Shown here: piece after piece, positions 50,841 to 59,470 of the stretch | How positions within the stretch are numbered: position 1 is the stretch's first letter | Layout: each line of letters begins with the position of its first letter | Source of the DNA: Micromonospora sp. C28SCA-DRY-2 | GTDB lineage: Bacteria; Actinomycetota; Actinomycetes; Mycobacteriales; Micromonosporaceae | Length of the DNA: 64,000 bases | Direction of reading: 5' to 3' | Assembly: GCF_030519475.1 (NCBI RefSeq) | Contig: NZ_JAUMKD010000010.1 | Span: 124,001 to 188,000, forward strand | Position numbers and translations under genes: made by a program | Notes under the pieces: model-generated | Databases searched by the model: none | Seen by the model: only the letters and a program-made list of their open reading frames with translations | What the model was told of the DNA's origin: nothing

Positions 50841-51680
50841 TCAGCCGCCCGGGTTCTCCATCCGGCCCGAGACCACGCTCTCGGCGATCGTCGCCGTCTC
50901 GGCGTCGGTGAGCCGGTGGGTGCCCTCCGCCGTCGCGGTCATCACCACCGGGTAGATCCGGCGGGTGAGATCCGGCCCACCGGTCGCGGTGTCGTCGTCG
51001 GCGGCGTCGTAGAGCGCCTCCACCGCGAGGCGGACCGCGTCGTCCATCGACAGCCCGGCCCGGTACCGCTTCTTCAGCGCGGACTTGGCGAACAGCGACC
51101 CGGAGCCGATCGCGTCGTAGCCGGTCTCCTCGTAGGGGCCGCCGGTGACGTCGAAGCTGAAGATGCGGCCGGCCCTCGCCGGGTCGGCGCAGGCGAGGTC
51201 GAAGCCGGCGAAGAGCGGGATCACGGCCAACCCCTGCATCGCCGCGCCCAGGTTGCCCCGGATCATCGAGGCGAGCCGGTTGGCCTTGCCGTCCAGCGAG
51301 AGCATCGCGCCCTCGATCTTCTCGTAGTGCTCCAGCTCCACCTGGAACAGTCGCATCAGCTCGATGCCGATGCCGGCGGTGCCCGCGATGCCGACCAGCG
51401 AGTACGCGTCGGCCGGGTGCACCTTCTCGATGTCGCGCTGGGCGATCAGGTTGCCCATGGTGGCCCGCCGGTCGCCGGCCATCACCACGCCACCGGCGGC
51501 CGAGATGGCCACGATGGTGGTGGCGTGCGGCGCCAGGTCGGCGGCCATGCCCGGCGGCAGCGGCCGGCGGCCGGGCAGCATCTCGGGAGCCACCTTGCTC
51601 AGGAACGTGGTGAAGGAGGACGTCCCCGCGTTGGTGAACACATCTGGTAGACGCCCGGATGGATCAAAACCCGCTGCCAC
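50841..51680 (-). CDS. prcB: Proteasome subunit beta
   Basis: A 279-residue catalytic proteasome subunit. A propeptide of about 53 residues is removed before Thr54 in HATTIVAIS, giving the N-terminal nucleophile threonine. GVVMAGDRRATMGNLIAQRD and VHPADAYSLVGIAGTAGIGI (with the conserved Asp and Lys positions) match PrcB. GTG 51680 lies 82 bases inside the upstream endonuclease VII-like gene, in another frame, an unusually long same-strand overlap. prcA follows after 54 bases. Confidence 0.97.
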   Translation of the reverse strand: MAAGFDPSGRLPDVFTNAGTSSFTTFLSKVAPEMLPGRRPLPPGMAADLAPHATTIVAISAAGGVVMAGDRRATMGNLIAQRDIEKVHPADAYSLVGIAGTAGIGIELMRLFQVELEHYEKIEGAMLSLDGKANRLASMIRGNLGAAMQGLAVIPLFAGFDLACADPARAGRIFSFDVTGGPYEETGYDAIGSGSLFAKSALKKRYRAGLSMDDAVRLAVEALYDAADDDTATGGPDLTRRIYPVVMTATAEGTHRLTDAETATIAESVVSGRMENPGG

Positions 51681-52276
51681 GTGGTTCCTCTCAGGTATGT
51701 GATCGCCCCGGCCAGCCGCGCCTGATCGTCACGGAACTGACCAAGACCACCGTTGCAGTTGAAGCAGAGTATCCCGCGCACCCAACCGGTGCGATGATCG
51801 TGGTCCACATGTTGCGGGTCCGCGCCGCCGCAGATGGCACAGACCCCGCCCTGCTCGGCGAGGAGTTCGTCGAACTCCTGCTGCCCGATGCCGTACCGCC
51901 GCCGCAGGTGGTACTCCCGGTTGCCGCCGTAGAGCCGTGCCTTGCTCTCGCGACCTCGGATGTTGTGGCACGGCTTGCAGTAACTGTGCCGGCCGTTGCC
52001 CTTCCTGGTTCGCGGGAAGTCCTCCAGCGGCTTGGTCTGCTGACAGTCCGGGCACCACTTGAGTCCATCCGCGACCGGCTCCGGAGCCCGCCGCTGCGCG
52101 GCGATCCCGTGCTTGCGGCGGCTCGCCTCCGAGCGGGCCGCCGCGCAGGTCTTACAGTAGAACGCGAGCCCGTCGGGCCGGCGCTTGTTGCGGTGGAAGG
52201 CCGACGCGGGTAGCGAACGGCCGCACTGGGGACAGACCTTGTCCGACGCTTGTGGCGAATCGGACATAAGCCTCAT
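51599..52276 (-). CDS. Endonuclease VII domain protein in the proteasome operon
   Basis: A 225-residue zinc-rich protein. Two N-terminal zinc-ribbon-like units have cysteine pairs C15/C18 with C41/C44 and C75/C78 with C100/C103. The C-terminal half is a recombination endonuclease VII (HNH/beta-beta-alpha-metal) domain with CAIC (146-149), the catalytic-type HVDHDH (156-161) and CFNC (171-174), and LYGGNREYHLRRRYGIGQQE before it. ATG 52276 overlaps the pup stop (ATGA) and has an AAAGGGGGG ribosome site inside pup. The 3' 82 bases overlap prcB. Similar genes occur between pup and prcB in other actinomycetes; the role there is unknown. Confidence 0.9.
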   Translation of the reverse strand: MRLMSDSPQASDKVCPQCGRSLPASAFHRNKRRPDGLAFYCKTCAAARSEASRRKHGIAAQRRAPEPVADGLKWCPDCQQTKPLEDFPRTRKGNGRHSYCKPCHNIRGRESKARLYGGNREYHLRRRYGIGQQEFDELLAEQGGVCAICGGADPQHVDHDHRTGWVRGILCFNCNGGLGQFRDDQARLAGAITYLRGTTWQRVLIHPGVYQMCSPTRGRPPSPRS

Positions 52277-52488
52277 TGCCCCCCTTTCTGCACGTATCCT
52301 CTCACGAACTCTTCTGCGTTCTCCTCCAGGACGGAGTCGATCTCGTCGAGGAGGTCGTCGACGTCCTCGGTGATCTCCGCGTGCCGCTCGGCGACCTCCG
52401 GGTTGGCCTCGGTGGTGACGTCCTCGATCTCTCCGCCCTGGCGGGACTTGCCCGACTGCGACTGCCCGCCGCTGTCACGAGTGGCCAT
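52273..52488 (-). CDS. pup: Prokaryotic ubiquitin-like protein Pup
   Basis: A 71-residue, mostly disordered protein modifier: the C-terminal half DDLLDEIDSVLEENAEEFVR forms the helix bound by Mpa/Arc, and the protein ends VQKGGQ. The C-terminal glutamine must be deamidated to glutamate by Dop before PafA can attach it to lysines. ATG 52488 has a GGAGGAGG ribosome site. Its stop overlaps the endonuclease VII-like start. Confidence 0.98.
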   Translation of the reverse strand: MATRDSGGQSQSGKSRQGGEIEDVTTEANPEVAERHAEITEDVDDLLDEIDSVLEENAEEFVRGYVQKGGQ

Positions 52489-52648
52489 CTGGTGCCTCCT
52501 CCAACGATCTCTTGCGAGAAACTTACCTCGCGGGAGCGACGAAAGGCCCGCCGCACGCCGGGTGGGCGCGCGCCGGGCCAGGGTCGCCGTCGTACGGCGG
52601 CCGGCCCCGGCGCGCCGGACGGGCGCGCGCCGGACCGGCCCGGCGTGG

Positions 52649-54166
52649 TCAGCCGCCGGTGAGGGTCTCCAGCAGGTCCTTGGCGCTGGGGCAGCGGTCG
52701 AACAGTTCGCCGACGTGCTTGCGGGTGCCCCGTTCCGGCTCCATCATCGGCACCCGCACCAGCGACTCCCGGCCCACGTCGAAGATGACCGAGTCCCAGC
52801 TCGCGGCGACCACCTCGGAGGCGTACTGGGCCAGGCAGCGGCCGCGGAAGTAGGCCCGGGTGTCCTCCGGCGGCTCGGTCATCGCGGTGCGGGTCTGCTC
52901 GTCGGTCAGCAGCGTCTTCATCGCCCCACGGCTGACCAGCCGGTGGTAGAGGCCCTTCTCCGGGCGCACGTCGGAGTACTGCAGGTCCACCAGCTGGAGC
53001 TTGTGCGAGCCCCAGCCGAGCTTCTCCCGCTCCCGGTAGCCCTCCAGCAGCCGCAGCTTGGCCACCCAGTCCAGCTCGTCGGCACAGAGCATCACGTCCC
53101 GGCCGAGCCGGTCCAGCACGCCCTCCCAGCGGGCCAGCACGTCCAGGGTCTGCTCGTCGGCGTCGTTGCCGTAGCGGTCGTCGACAAAGGACCGCACCCG
53201 CTCGTAGTAGGCCCACTGCACGTCCAGGGCGGTCAGCCGGCGCCCGTCGCGCAGCCGCATCAGGTGGGACAGGGACGGGTCGTGGCTGACCGCGCGCAGC
53301 TCGCTGACCGGGTCGGCGATGCCGAGGTCGGCGCCGAGCGCCTTCTCCTCGATCATGGTGAGGATCAGCGCGGTGGTGCCGACCTTGAGGTACGTCGAGA
53401 TCTCCGACAGGTTGGCGTCGCCGATGATGACGTGCAGCCGGCGGTACTTGTCGGCGTCGGCGTGCGGCTCGTCCCGGGTGTTGATGATCGGCCGCTTGAG
53501 GGTGGTCTCCAGGCCGACCTCGACCTCGAAGAAGTCGGCCCGCTGGGAGATCTGGAAGCCGCTCTGCCCGCCGTCCTGACCGATGCCGACCCGGCCCGCG
53601 CCGCAGACGATCTGGCGGGTGACGAAGAACGGCGTCAGGTACGCGACGATGTCCGCGAACGGCGTCTGCCGACGCATCAGGTAGTTCTCGTGGGCGCCGT
53701 AGCTGGCGCCCTTGTTGTCGGTGTTGTTCTTGTAGAGGTGGATCGGCTGGGTGCCGGGGATGGTGGCGGCCCGGCGGGACGCCTCGGCCATCACCCGCTC
53801 GCCGGCCTTGTCCCAGCGGACCAGGTCCAGCGGGTTGGTCACCTCCGGTGTGGAGTACTCCGGGTGGGCGTGGTCGACGTAGAGCCGGGCGCCGTTGGTG
53901 AGTATCACGTTGGCCAGGCCGAGGTCCTCGTCGGCCAGCGCCTCGGCGGGGTCGTAGGCGGCCCCGGAGTAGGTGAAGCCGCGGGCGTCGCGCAGCGGCG
54001 ACTCCTCCTCGTAGTCCCAGCGGGCCCGGCCGCCGCGGTTGAGTTCCGGGCGTGCCCCGTAGGCGTTGACCACCTGGGACGAGGTGACCATCGGGTTGGC
54101 CCCCGCCTGGCCCGGTACGGAGATGCCGTACTCGACCTCGGTGCCCATGATCCGTCTTACGCTCAT
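52649..54166 (-). CDS. dop: Depupylase/Pup deamidase Dop
   Basis: A 505-residue glutamine-synthetase-like enzyme that deamidates Pup and removes it from substrates. It starts SVRRIMGTEVEYGISVPGQA, with the catalytic-site glutamate region, and contains the Dop loop (about residues 40-80: NRGGRARWDYEEESPL and following), absent from PafA. HLYKNNTDNKGASYGAHENY and INTRDEPHADADKYRRLHVI are shared with PafA. ATG 54166; a second ATG at 54148 is possible. It lies 160 bases upstream of pup; that gap holds no gene. Confidence 0.97.
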   Translation of the reverse strand: MSVRRIMGTEVEYGISVPGQAGANPMVTSSQVVNAYGARPELNRGGRARWDYEEESPLRDARGFTYSGAAYDPAEALADEDLGLANVILTNGARLYVDHAHPEYSTPEVTNPLDLVRWDKAGERVMAEASRRAATIPGTQPIHLYKNNTDNKGASYGAHENYLMRRQTPFADIVAYLTPFFVTRQIVCGAGRVGIGQDGGQSGFQISQRADFFEVEVGLETTLKRPIINTRDEPHADADKYRRLHVIIGDANLSEISTYLKVGTTALILTMIEEKALGADLGIADPVSELRAVSHDPSLSHLMRLRDGRRLTALDVQWAYYERVRSFVDDRYGNDADEQTLDVLARWEGVLDRLGRDVMLCADELDWVAKLRLLEGYREREKLGWGSHKLQLVDLQYSDVRPEKGLYHRLVSRGAMKTLLTDEQTRTAMTEPPEDTRAYFRGRCLAQYASEVVAASWDSVIFDVGRESLVRVPMMEPERGTRKHVGELFDRCPSAKDLLETLTGG

Positions 54167-54283
54167 CGACCTACCCGCTTCGCTCGCCCGACCGGTCCCC
54201 CGTCCGCTTCGAGCGTAGTCGGCGCCACCGCGGATGGGGGCGTGGCGGTGCAGCCGGTCGCGGTGTCGCCGGCCACGGGCGGC

Positions 54284-56266
54284 TCAGCGGTACGGCTCGG
54301 GGATGAGCATGACCTCGACGGTGACCCGGCGGTGCAGTTCCGGTTCGGCGATGAGCAGTTTCTCCACCCGCCGCCGGGCGCCGGGGTCGGTGACCACGAA
54401 CCGGACCGGTCCGGGCGTGCGGCGCAGCATCTCCCGGGTGCGGTCGGGTTCGAGGAAGACCATGCCGTAGACGCCGGGCTCGCTCTGCGCCGTGGTGCCC
54501 TGCAGGGCCGAGAGGCAGAGCCCTTCCAGGTAGGAGCGGTAGGGACCGCGGTCGAGGATGAAGGTGGTGGCCCAGGGCACCGGCGGGTAGGCCCGGTCGA
54601 CCTCGGCGCAGACCACCGCGGCGCGGACCGGCTGTTCGAGGTCCTGGTGCACCCAGCGCTGCGCCCAGGTCCACTCGTCGGTGACCAGGATGCCGCGGTG
54701 CCAGCCGGTGACGCCGCAGTAGGTCACGGCGGCGGCGGCGAGCGCGATGCCGGTGACGGCCGCCGCCGCGGTGGTGGCGATCCGTCGGGGCAGGCCGCGG
54801 TCGCGGCGCGGGGTGGGCAGCAGCCGGACCAGGCCGGCGGTGCCGGCGATGAACAGCGCCGTGGCCAGGTGGCCGGCCTTGTTGAAGTAGTACGCCGGTT
54901 GCCCGCCGGCGTTGATGCTGGCCTGCGCGATGGCGAGGGCGAAGGCGGCGCCGACGAGCATGACCAGCAGGGTGCGGCGCCAGGCGCGGTCGCTGCGGCG
55001 GACCTGGACGACCAGGGCGAGGACGACGAGGCCGCCGAGCCAGAGCAGGGCGCGCCAGGTCTGGGTGACGTCCCGGCCGATGGGGGCGGCGAGCGCCTCG
55101 GCGTGGTCGGCGCGGAGCAGACCCAGCAGGGGCGTGGTGGCGGCGAGGGGGACGGTGACGAGGGCGACGACGAGCAGGGTGGGCCAGGCCCGCAGCGACT
55201 CCCGCCAGTGGCCGGCGAACCAGCAGAGCGCCAGGACGGCGGCGGCCGGCAGGAAGAGGTAGTAGCTGAACCCGATGCCGGTCACCAGGGCGCCCAGCAG
55301 CACCAGCTGTTCCCGGGTGCCGGCCAGCGGTCGGATGACCAGGCCGGCCAGGGCGACGGTGAGGGTCAGCCCGAGCACCTCGGTGGGGTACCCGGCGATG
55401 AGCAGCCGGGGCAGTTGGGTGCCGAGGATCAGGGCGCCGACGACGACGGTGAGCACCGTGCGGTGCAGGGGGTGCAGCGGTCCGGGGATCCGCTGGGCGA
55501 CCCAGAGCAGGGTGAGGGCCAGCAGGCCGAAGCCGGCGATGGTCCACCACAGGTAGGGCTCGACGCCGCCGGCGCCGCGCGCGGCGGCGCCGATCGGGGT
55601 GAGGTGCCCGTCGAGCAGGGCGGTGGTCAGGTGCCAGCCCTGCGGGTAGTGGACCAGGGCGGAGACGATCTGTTCCCGGGCGGCGGCCGGGTCGACGAAG
55701 ACGTAGCCGCCGGTGCGGCCGATGACGTCGAAGAGGGCGAGGTGGCGGTAGTTGTCCTCGCCGCGACCGAGCAGGGTCAGCTGGGTGGCGATGTCTCCGG
55801 CGCGCAGCAGCGGCTGGGCGAGGTAGCCGACGAGCGCGGCGGTGCCGAGCACCGGGAACAGGTCGGGCCAGCCCGGCCGGGGCAGCCGCGGTCGGCGGCC
55901 GGTGGCCGCGGCGGCCAGCACGAGCGCGGTGAGGGCGGTGCCGTTGACCGGCACGGGGTGCAGCCCCCAGGGCCAGACCGCGAAGAGCAGGCCCGCCGCG
56001 GTGGTCGCGCCGAGCAGCAGCATGGTGGCGAGCAGCAGCCGGTCGAGCAGGGTGCGGCCGCCGCGCAGCAGGCTGGCGGTGACCAGCAGGACCAGCGGGG
56101 GCAGCAGCCAGGTCCGGTCTGCGGCGTACGCGCCGACGGGCACCACCCAGGCCGCCAGCAGCGCGGCGCCCGCCAGCGCGGCGCCGCGCCCGCGGCGGGT
56201 GGCCGGTCGGGTCGGCTCGGCCGCCGGGGTGGCCGGCGGGTCGACGACGGTGAGCTCGGACGGCAC
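54284..56266 (-). CDS. Large polytopic membrane protein, GT-C glycosyltransferase-like
   Basis: A 660-residue protein with about 12-14 hydrophobic helices and a C-terminal soluble part (about 560-660). The first large extracytoplasmic loop (LLGRGEDNYRHLALFDVIGR) contains acidic residues in the place where GT-C enzymes hold theirs. I do not recognise a named family with certainty; a polyprenyl-phosphate-sugar-dependent glycosyltransferase or similar is plausible. GTG 56266 is an uncertain start. It sits between arc and dop on the same strand, an unexpected place for a membrane enzyme. Confidence 0.75.
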   Translation of the reverse strand: MPSELTVVDPPATPAAEPTRPATRRGRGAALAGAALLAAWVVPVGAYAADRTWLLPPLVLLVTASLLRGGRTLLDRLLLATMLLLGATTAAGLLFAVWPWGLHPVPVNGTALTALVLAAAATGRRPRLPRPGWPDLFPVLGTAALVGYLAQPLLRAGDIATQLTLLGRGEDNYRHLALFDVIGRTGGYVFVDPAAAREQIVSALVHYPQGWHLTTALLDGHLTPIGAAARGAGGVEPYLWWTIAGFGLLALTLLWVAQRIPGPLHPLHRTVLTVVVGALILGTQLPRLLIAGYPTEVLGLTLTVALAGLVIRPLAGTREQLVLLGALVTGIGFSYYLFLPAAAVLALCWFAGHWRESLRAWPTLLVVALVTVPLAATTPLLGLLRADHAEALAAPIGRDVTQTWRALLWLGGLVVLALVVQVRRSDRAWRRTLLVMLVGAAFALAIAQASINAGGQPAYYFNKAGHLATALFIAGTAGLVRLLPTPRRDRGLPRRIATTAAAAVTGIALAAAAVTYCGVTGWHRGILVTDEWTWAQRWVHQDLEQPVRAAVVCAEVDRAYPPVPWATTFILDRGPYRSYLEGLCLSALQGTTAQSEPGVYGMVFLEPDRTREMLRRTPGPVRFVVTDPGARRRVEKLLIAEPELHRRVTVEVMLIPEPYR

Positions 56267-56372
56267 GCGGTTCCTCGGCGAGTCGGCGAAGCGGTGCCCG
56301 GAAGCTTACCGACGGGCCCGGCGTTCCGCCCGCCGGACGCGCGCCGGCCGGGGTGAACATCGGGTGACACGG

Positions 56373-56404
56373 CGACGGGCCCGCGGCGTGCCGCGGGCCC
56401 GTCG
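56373..56404. terminator. Hairpin after arc
   Basis: A perfect 14-base-pair stem (56373-56386 with 56391-56404) with a CGTG loop starts 9 bases after the arc stop, separating arc from the membrane protein gene. Confidence 0.85.
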
Positions 56405-56413
56405 ACCCGGCGG

Positions 56414-58195
56414 TTACAGGTACTGGCCGGTGTTGCTGGCGGTCTCGATGGACCGGCCGGCCTCGGCGCCCTTGCCGCCGGAGACGAGGGTGCGGATGTA
56501 GACGATCCGCTCCCCCTTCTTGCCGGAGATGCGGGCCCAGTCGTCCGGGTTGGTGGTGTTGGGCAGGTCCTCGTTCTCGCGGAACTCGTCGACGCAGGCG
56601 TCGAGCAGGTGCTGCAGGCGCAGCCCCTTGCGGCCGGAGGTGAGGAACTCCTTGATGGCCATCTTCTTGCCCCGGTCGACGATGTTCTGGATCATCGCGC
56701 CGGAGTTGAAGTCCTTGAAGTAGAGGACTTCCTTGTCGCCGTTGGCGTAGGTGACCTCGAGGAAGCGGTTCTCCTCGGTCTCCGAGTACATCCGCAGCAC
56801 CACCGCGTCGATCATGGCCGCGACGGTGGCCTGGGGGTCGCCGCCGTGCTCGGCCAGGTCGTCCGGGTGCAGCGGCAGCCCGGAGAGGATGTACTTGGAG
56901 AAGATGTCCTTGGCCGCCTCGGCGTCCGGCCGCTCGATCTTGATCTTCACGTCGAGCCGGCCGGGCCGCAGGATCGCCGGGTCGATCATGTCTTCCCGGT
57001 TGGAGGCGCCGATGACGATGACGTTCTCCAGGCCCTCGACACCGTCGATCTCGCTGAGCAGCTGCGGGACGATGGTGTTCTCCACGTCGGAGGAGACGCC
57101 GGAGCCGCGGGTGCGGAAGACCGAGTCCATCTCGTCGAAGAACACGATCACCGGGGTGCCCTCGCCGGCCTTCTCCCGGGCTCGCTGGAAGATCAGCCGG
57201 ATGTGCCGCTCGGTCTCGCCGACGTACTTGTTGAGCAGCTCCGGGCCCTTGATGTTGAGGAAGTAGCTGGTGTGCTTCTCCTCGCCCCGACGCTCGGCGA
57301 TCTTCTTGGCCAGCGAGTTGGCCACCGCCTTGGCGATCAGGGTCTTGCCACAGCCGGGCGGGCCGTAGAGCAGTATCCCCTTCGGCGGGCGGAGCTGGTG
57401 CTCGCGGAACAGGTCGGCGTGCAGGAACGGCAGTTCCACCGCGTCGCGGATCTGCTCGATCTGCGCGTGGAGGCCGCCGATGTCGGTGTAGTCGACGTCG
57501 GGCACCTCCTCCAGGACCAGTTCCTCGACCTCGCTCTTGGGGATCCGCTCGTACGCGTACGCCGAGCGCGGTTCGATCATGAGCGAGTCGCCGGCCCGGA
57601 TCGGCGCACCGATCAGGGAGTCGGCCAGGTGGACGATCCGCTCCTCGTCGGAGTGCGAGACCACCAGCGCCCGGTCGCCCGGAGCGCCGCCGGGGCCCTC
57701 GAGGACCTCCTTGAGCATCACCACCTCGCCGACCCGCTCGAAGCCGAACGCGTCGACGATGTTGAGCGCGTCGTTGAGCAGCACCTCCTGGCCGCGCCGC
57801 AGCTCGGCCACGTCGAGCGAGGGCGAGACGGCCACCCGGAGCTTGCGCCCACCGGTGAAGACGTCCACCGTGCCGTCGTCGTGCCGCGCCAGGAAGACGC
57901 CGTAGCCACTCGGCGGTTGCGCGAGGCGGTCGATCTCCTCCTTGAGCGTCACGATCTGCGCGCGAGCCTCCTTGAGAGTGCTCACGAGCCGGTCGTTGTT
58001 CTCGGTCAGCCGCGCCAACTGTGCCTGGGTGGCCGCCAGCCGCTCTTCGAGCTGCCGGACGTGTCGGGGGCTTTCGGTCAACTTGCGCCGCACCAGAGCG
58101 AGTTCCTCTTGCAGGAACGCGACCTGCGTGGAGAGATCGTGGGCCTCCTTCTCCCACCGTGCGGCGCGCGAGTCCGCGTCGTCGCTGCGTGCCAC
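56414..58195 (-). CDS. arc: Proteasome-associated AAA ATPase Arc/Mpa
   Basis: A 593-residue hexameric ATPase that recognises Pup, unfolds pupylated substrates and feeds them to the proteasome. Residues 10-92 form the N-terminal coiled coil; 97-220 the paired OB folds; then the AAA domain with Walker A GPPGCGKT (278-285), Walker B VIVFFDEMDS and the pore-loop region YFLNIKGPELLNKYVGETER. The C-terminus ends GQYL, the proteasome-docking tail. GTG 58195 follows GGGGAGGTGGG. Monocistronic, with its own terminator. Confidence 0.97.
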   Translation of the reverse strand: MARSDDADSRAARWEKEAHDLSTQVAFLQEELALVRRKLTESPRHVRQLEERLAATQAQLARLTENNDRLVSTLKEARAQIVTLKEEIDRLAQPPSGYGVFLARHDDGTVDVFTGGRKLRVAVSPSLDVAELRRGQEVLLNDALNIVDAFGFERVGEVVMLKEVLEGPGGAPGDRALVVSHSDEERIVHLADSLIGAPIRAGDSLMIEPRSAYAYERIPKSEVEELVLEEVPDVDYTDIGGLHAQIEQIRDAVELPFLHADLFREHQLRPPKGILLYGPPGCGKTLIAKAVANSLAKKIAERRGEEKHTSYFLNIKGPELLNKYVGETERHIRLIFQRAREKAGEGTPVIVFFDEMDSVFRTRGSGVSSDVENTIVPQLLSEIDGVEGLENVIVIGASNREDMIDPAILRPGRLDVKIKIERPDAEAAKDIFSKYILSGLPLHPDDLAEHGGDPQATVAAMIDAVVLRMYSETEENRFLEVTYANGDKEVLYFKDFNSGAMIQNIVDRGKKMAIKEFLTSGRKGLRLQHLLDACVDEFRENEDLPNTTNPDDWARISGKKGERIVYIRTLVSGGKGAEAGRSIETASNTGQYL

Positions 58196-58331
58196 GTCCC
58201 ACCTCCCCGGGGGGCTTGAACGTTCTGCCCTAACACTAGCCGCTATGAGGCCGATTCGGTCCCGCGCAACGCCCTCGTCACCGAACCTTGATCGCCAAGG
58301 GTGGGCCGGTGGGGCCGAACGGGCGTTCGGG

Positions 58332-58337
58332 TACCGT
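58332..58337 (+). promoter_or_regulatory. -10 element of the ferredoxin gene
   Basis: TACCGT ends 6 bases before GTG 58344, favouring that start over ATG 58359, which has a GGGAG site. Confidence 0.35.
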
Positions 58338-58343
58338 CGGGGC

Positions 58344-58667
58344 GTGGGACGGGAGAACATGGGGGGTGCGCCCGTGGCCGGGGTCGCTACCGACCAGCTG
58401 ACGGTCTGGGTGGACCAGGACCTCTGCACCGGCGACGGGCTGTGCGTGCAGTACGCGCCGGAGGTCTTCGAGTTCGACATCGACGGCCTGGCGTACGTCA
58501 AGGGCCCCGACGGCGAGCTGCGGCAGGCCCCCGGCAGCCGGGTCGACGTCCCCGCCCACCTGCGTCTCGAAGTGATCGACTCGGCCCGGGAATGCCCGGG
58601 CGAGTGCATCCACGTGGTGCGCGACAGCGACGGCGTCGAGATCGCCGGCCCCGACGCCGACGACTGA
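58344..58667 (+). CDS. Small iron-sulfur ferredoxin (3Fe-4S type)
   Basis: A 107-residue electron carrier resembling the single-cluster ferredoxins that serve cytochromes P450. Cysteines fit the pattern: DLCTGDGLC (C28, C34) and ARECPGEC (C84, C88); three would ligate a 3Fe-4S cluster, and VQYAPEVFEFD follows as usual. C88 is extra. Two starts are possible, GTG 58344 (leaderless) or ATG 58359 (102 residues, ribosome site GGGAG). No P450 or reductase gene is adjacent. Similar genes lie beside arc in other actinomycetes. Confidence 0.88.
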   Translation: MGRENMGGAPVAGVATDQLTVWVDQDLCTGDGLCVQYAPEVFEFDIDGLAYVKGPDGELRQAPGSRVDVPAHLRLEVIDSARECPGECIHVVRDSDGVEIAGPDADD

Positions 58668-58744
58668 CCGCCCCGACTCCTCCGGTTGAGCGCGCAGGCG
58701 GCGGAGCGGAGCGGCCGTGCCGGCCACCGCCGCCCCGCCCCCGC

Positions 58745-59317
58745 TCAGAGCAGCGGACGCCCGACCACCGAGGCGACCAGCCGGGCGAACTCCTCCAGCC
58801 GGGCGATCTGCCCGGCGCCGCCGTCGTCGAGCGTCTTGCCGAAGCGCAACGCGTCGTGCCGGGGCGCGCCCGCCACCTCCTCGCTCGGCGGTGCCTCGTC
58901 CAGCGAGGTCAGCAGCAGGTAGACGTCGATGCTGTCGACCCGGATCTCGCCGTTGTCGCCCCGGGTGAGCCGGCGCCGGCAGCCCACCTCGGTGACCGAG
59001 GAGACCGGCACCACCCGCAACGAGGAGGTCATCGAGCCGGGCGGCCCCTCCCCCGGCGGGACGTCCTCGCCGTGCCAGAGGATGAGCCGGCTGCCGTCGC
59101 AGACCACGACCTCCTGCCACACCCCGTTCACCTCGTTGACGAAGCGTTCCAGGGTGAAGCCGAGCACCGACGCCCCGCGCAGCACCCCGCCGAGCGCCTC
59201 CAGCGCCACGTCCGGGTCCCGCAGGTAGGCCCGGGCCGCCGATTCCAGATCCTGGTACGGCGACCAGTCCGGGAACACCGCCGGCAGGTCACCGCCGCCG
59301 AAGCCGGGCCGGCTCAC
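58745..59317 (-). CDS. Conserved hypothetical protein
   Basis: A 190-residue soluble, acidic protein that I do not recognise. It includes VFPDWSPYQDLESAARAYL, VNEVNGVWQEVVVCDGSRLI and RLTRGDNGEIRVDSIDVYLL, a beta-rich pattern without cysteines in conserved motifs or membrane helices. GTG 59317 is chosen since GGGGTG precedes it; the frame extends upstream to 59440 without good starts. It lies on the same strand as trmI, 153 bases downstream, in a gap that holds only a short TGAGCGAGCG-type repeat. Confidence 0.75.
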   Translation of the reverse strand: MSRPGFGGGDLPAVFPDWSPYQDLESAARAYLRDPDVALEALGGVLRGASVLGFTLERFVNEVNGVWQEVVVCDGSRLILWHGEDVPPGEGPPGSMTSSLRVVPVSSVTEVGCRRRLTRGDNGEIRVDSIDVYLLLTSLDEAPPSEEVAGAPRHDALRFGKTLDDGGAGQIARLEEFARLVASVVGRPLL

Positions 59318-59470
59318 GCCGGCACCCCGCCGCGCCACGTACCGACACGGGGCACGGCCGCGCAGAGCCCGACGCTCCGCTCGCTCATGCCGCCGCCCGA
59401 GGGTCGCACCACCCGGCCCGCAGCGACCGGCCGGATCCACCCGTTCACTCCCAGCCGCCCCATTCCGCCG

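Noticed and set aside
52250..56356. 1368-codon plus-strand frame over dop and neighbours
   Set aside because: Antisense to dop, pup and the membrane protein; no domain motifs.
54171..58202. 1343-codon minus-strand frame
   Set aside because: Out of frame with arc and the membrane protein; composition is a shifted-frame shadow.
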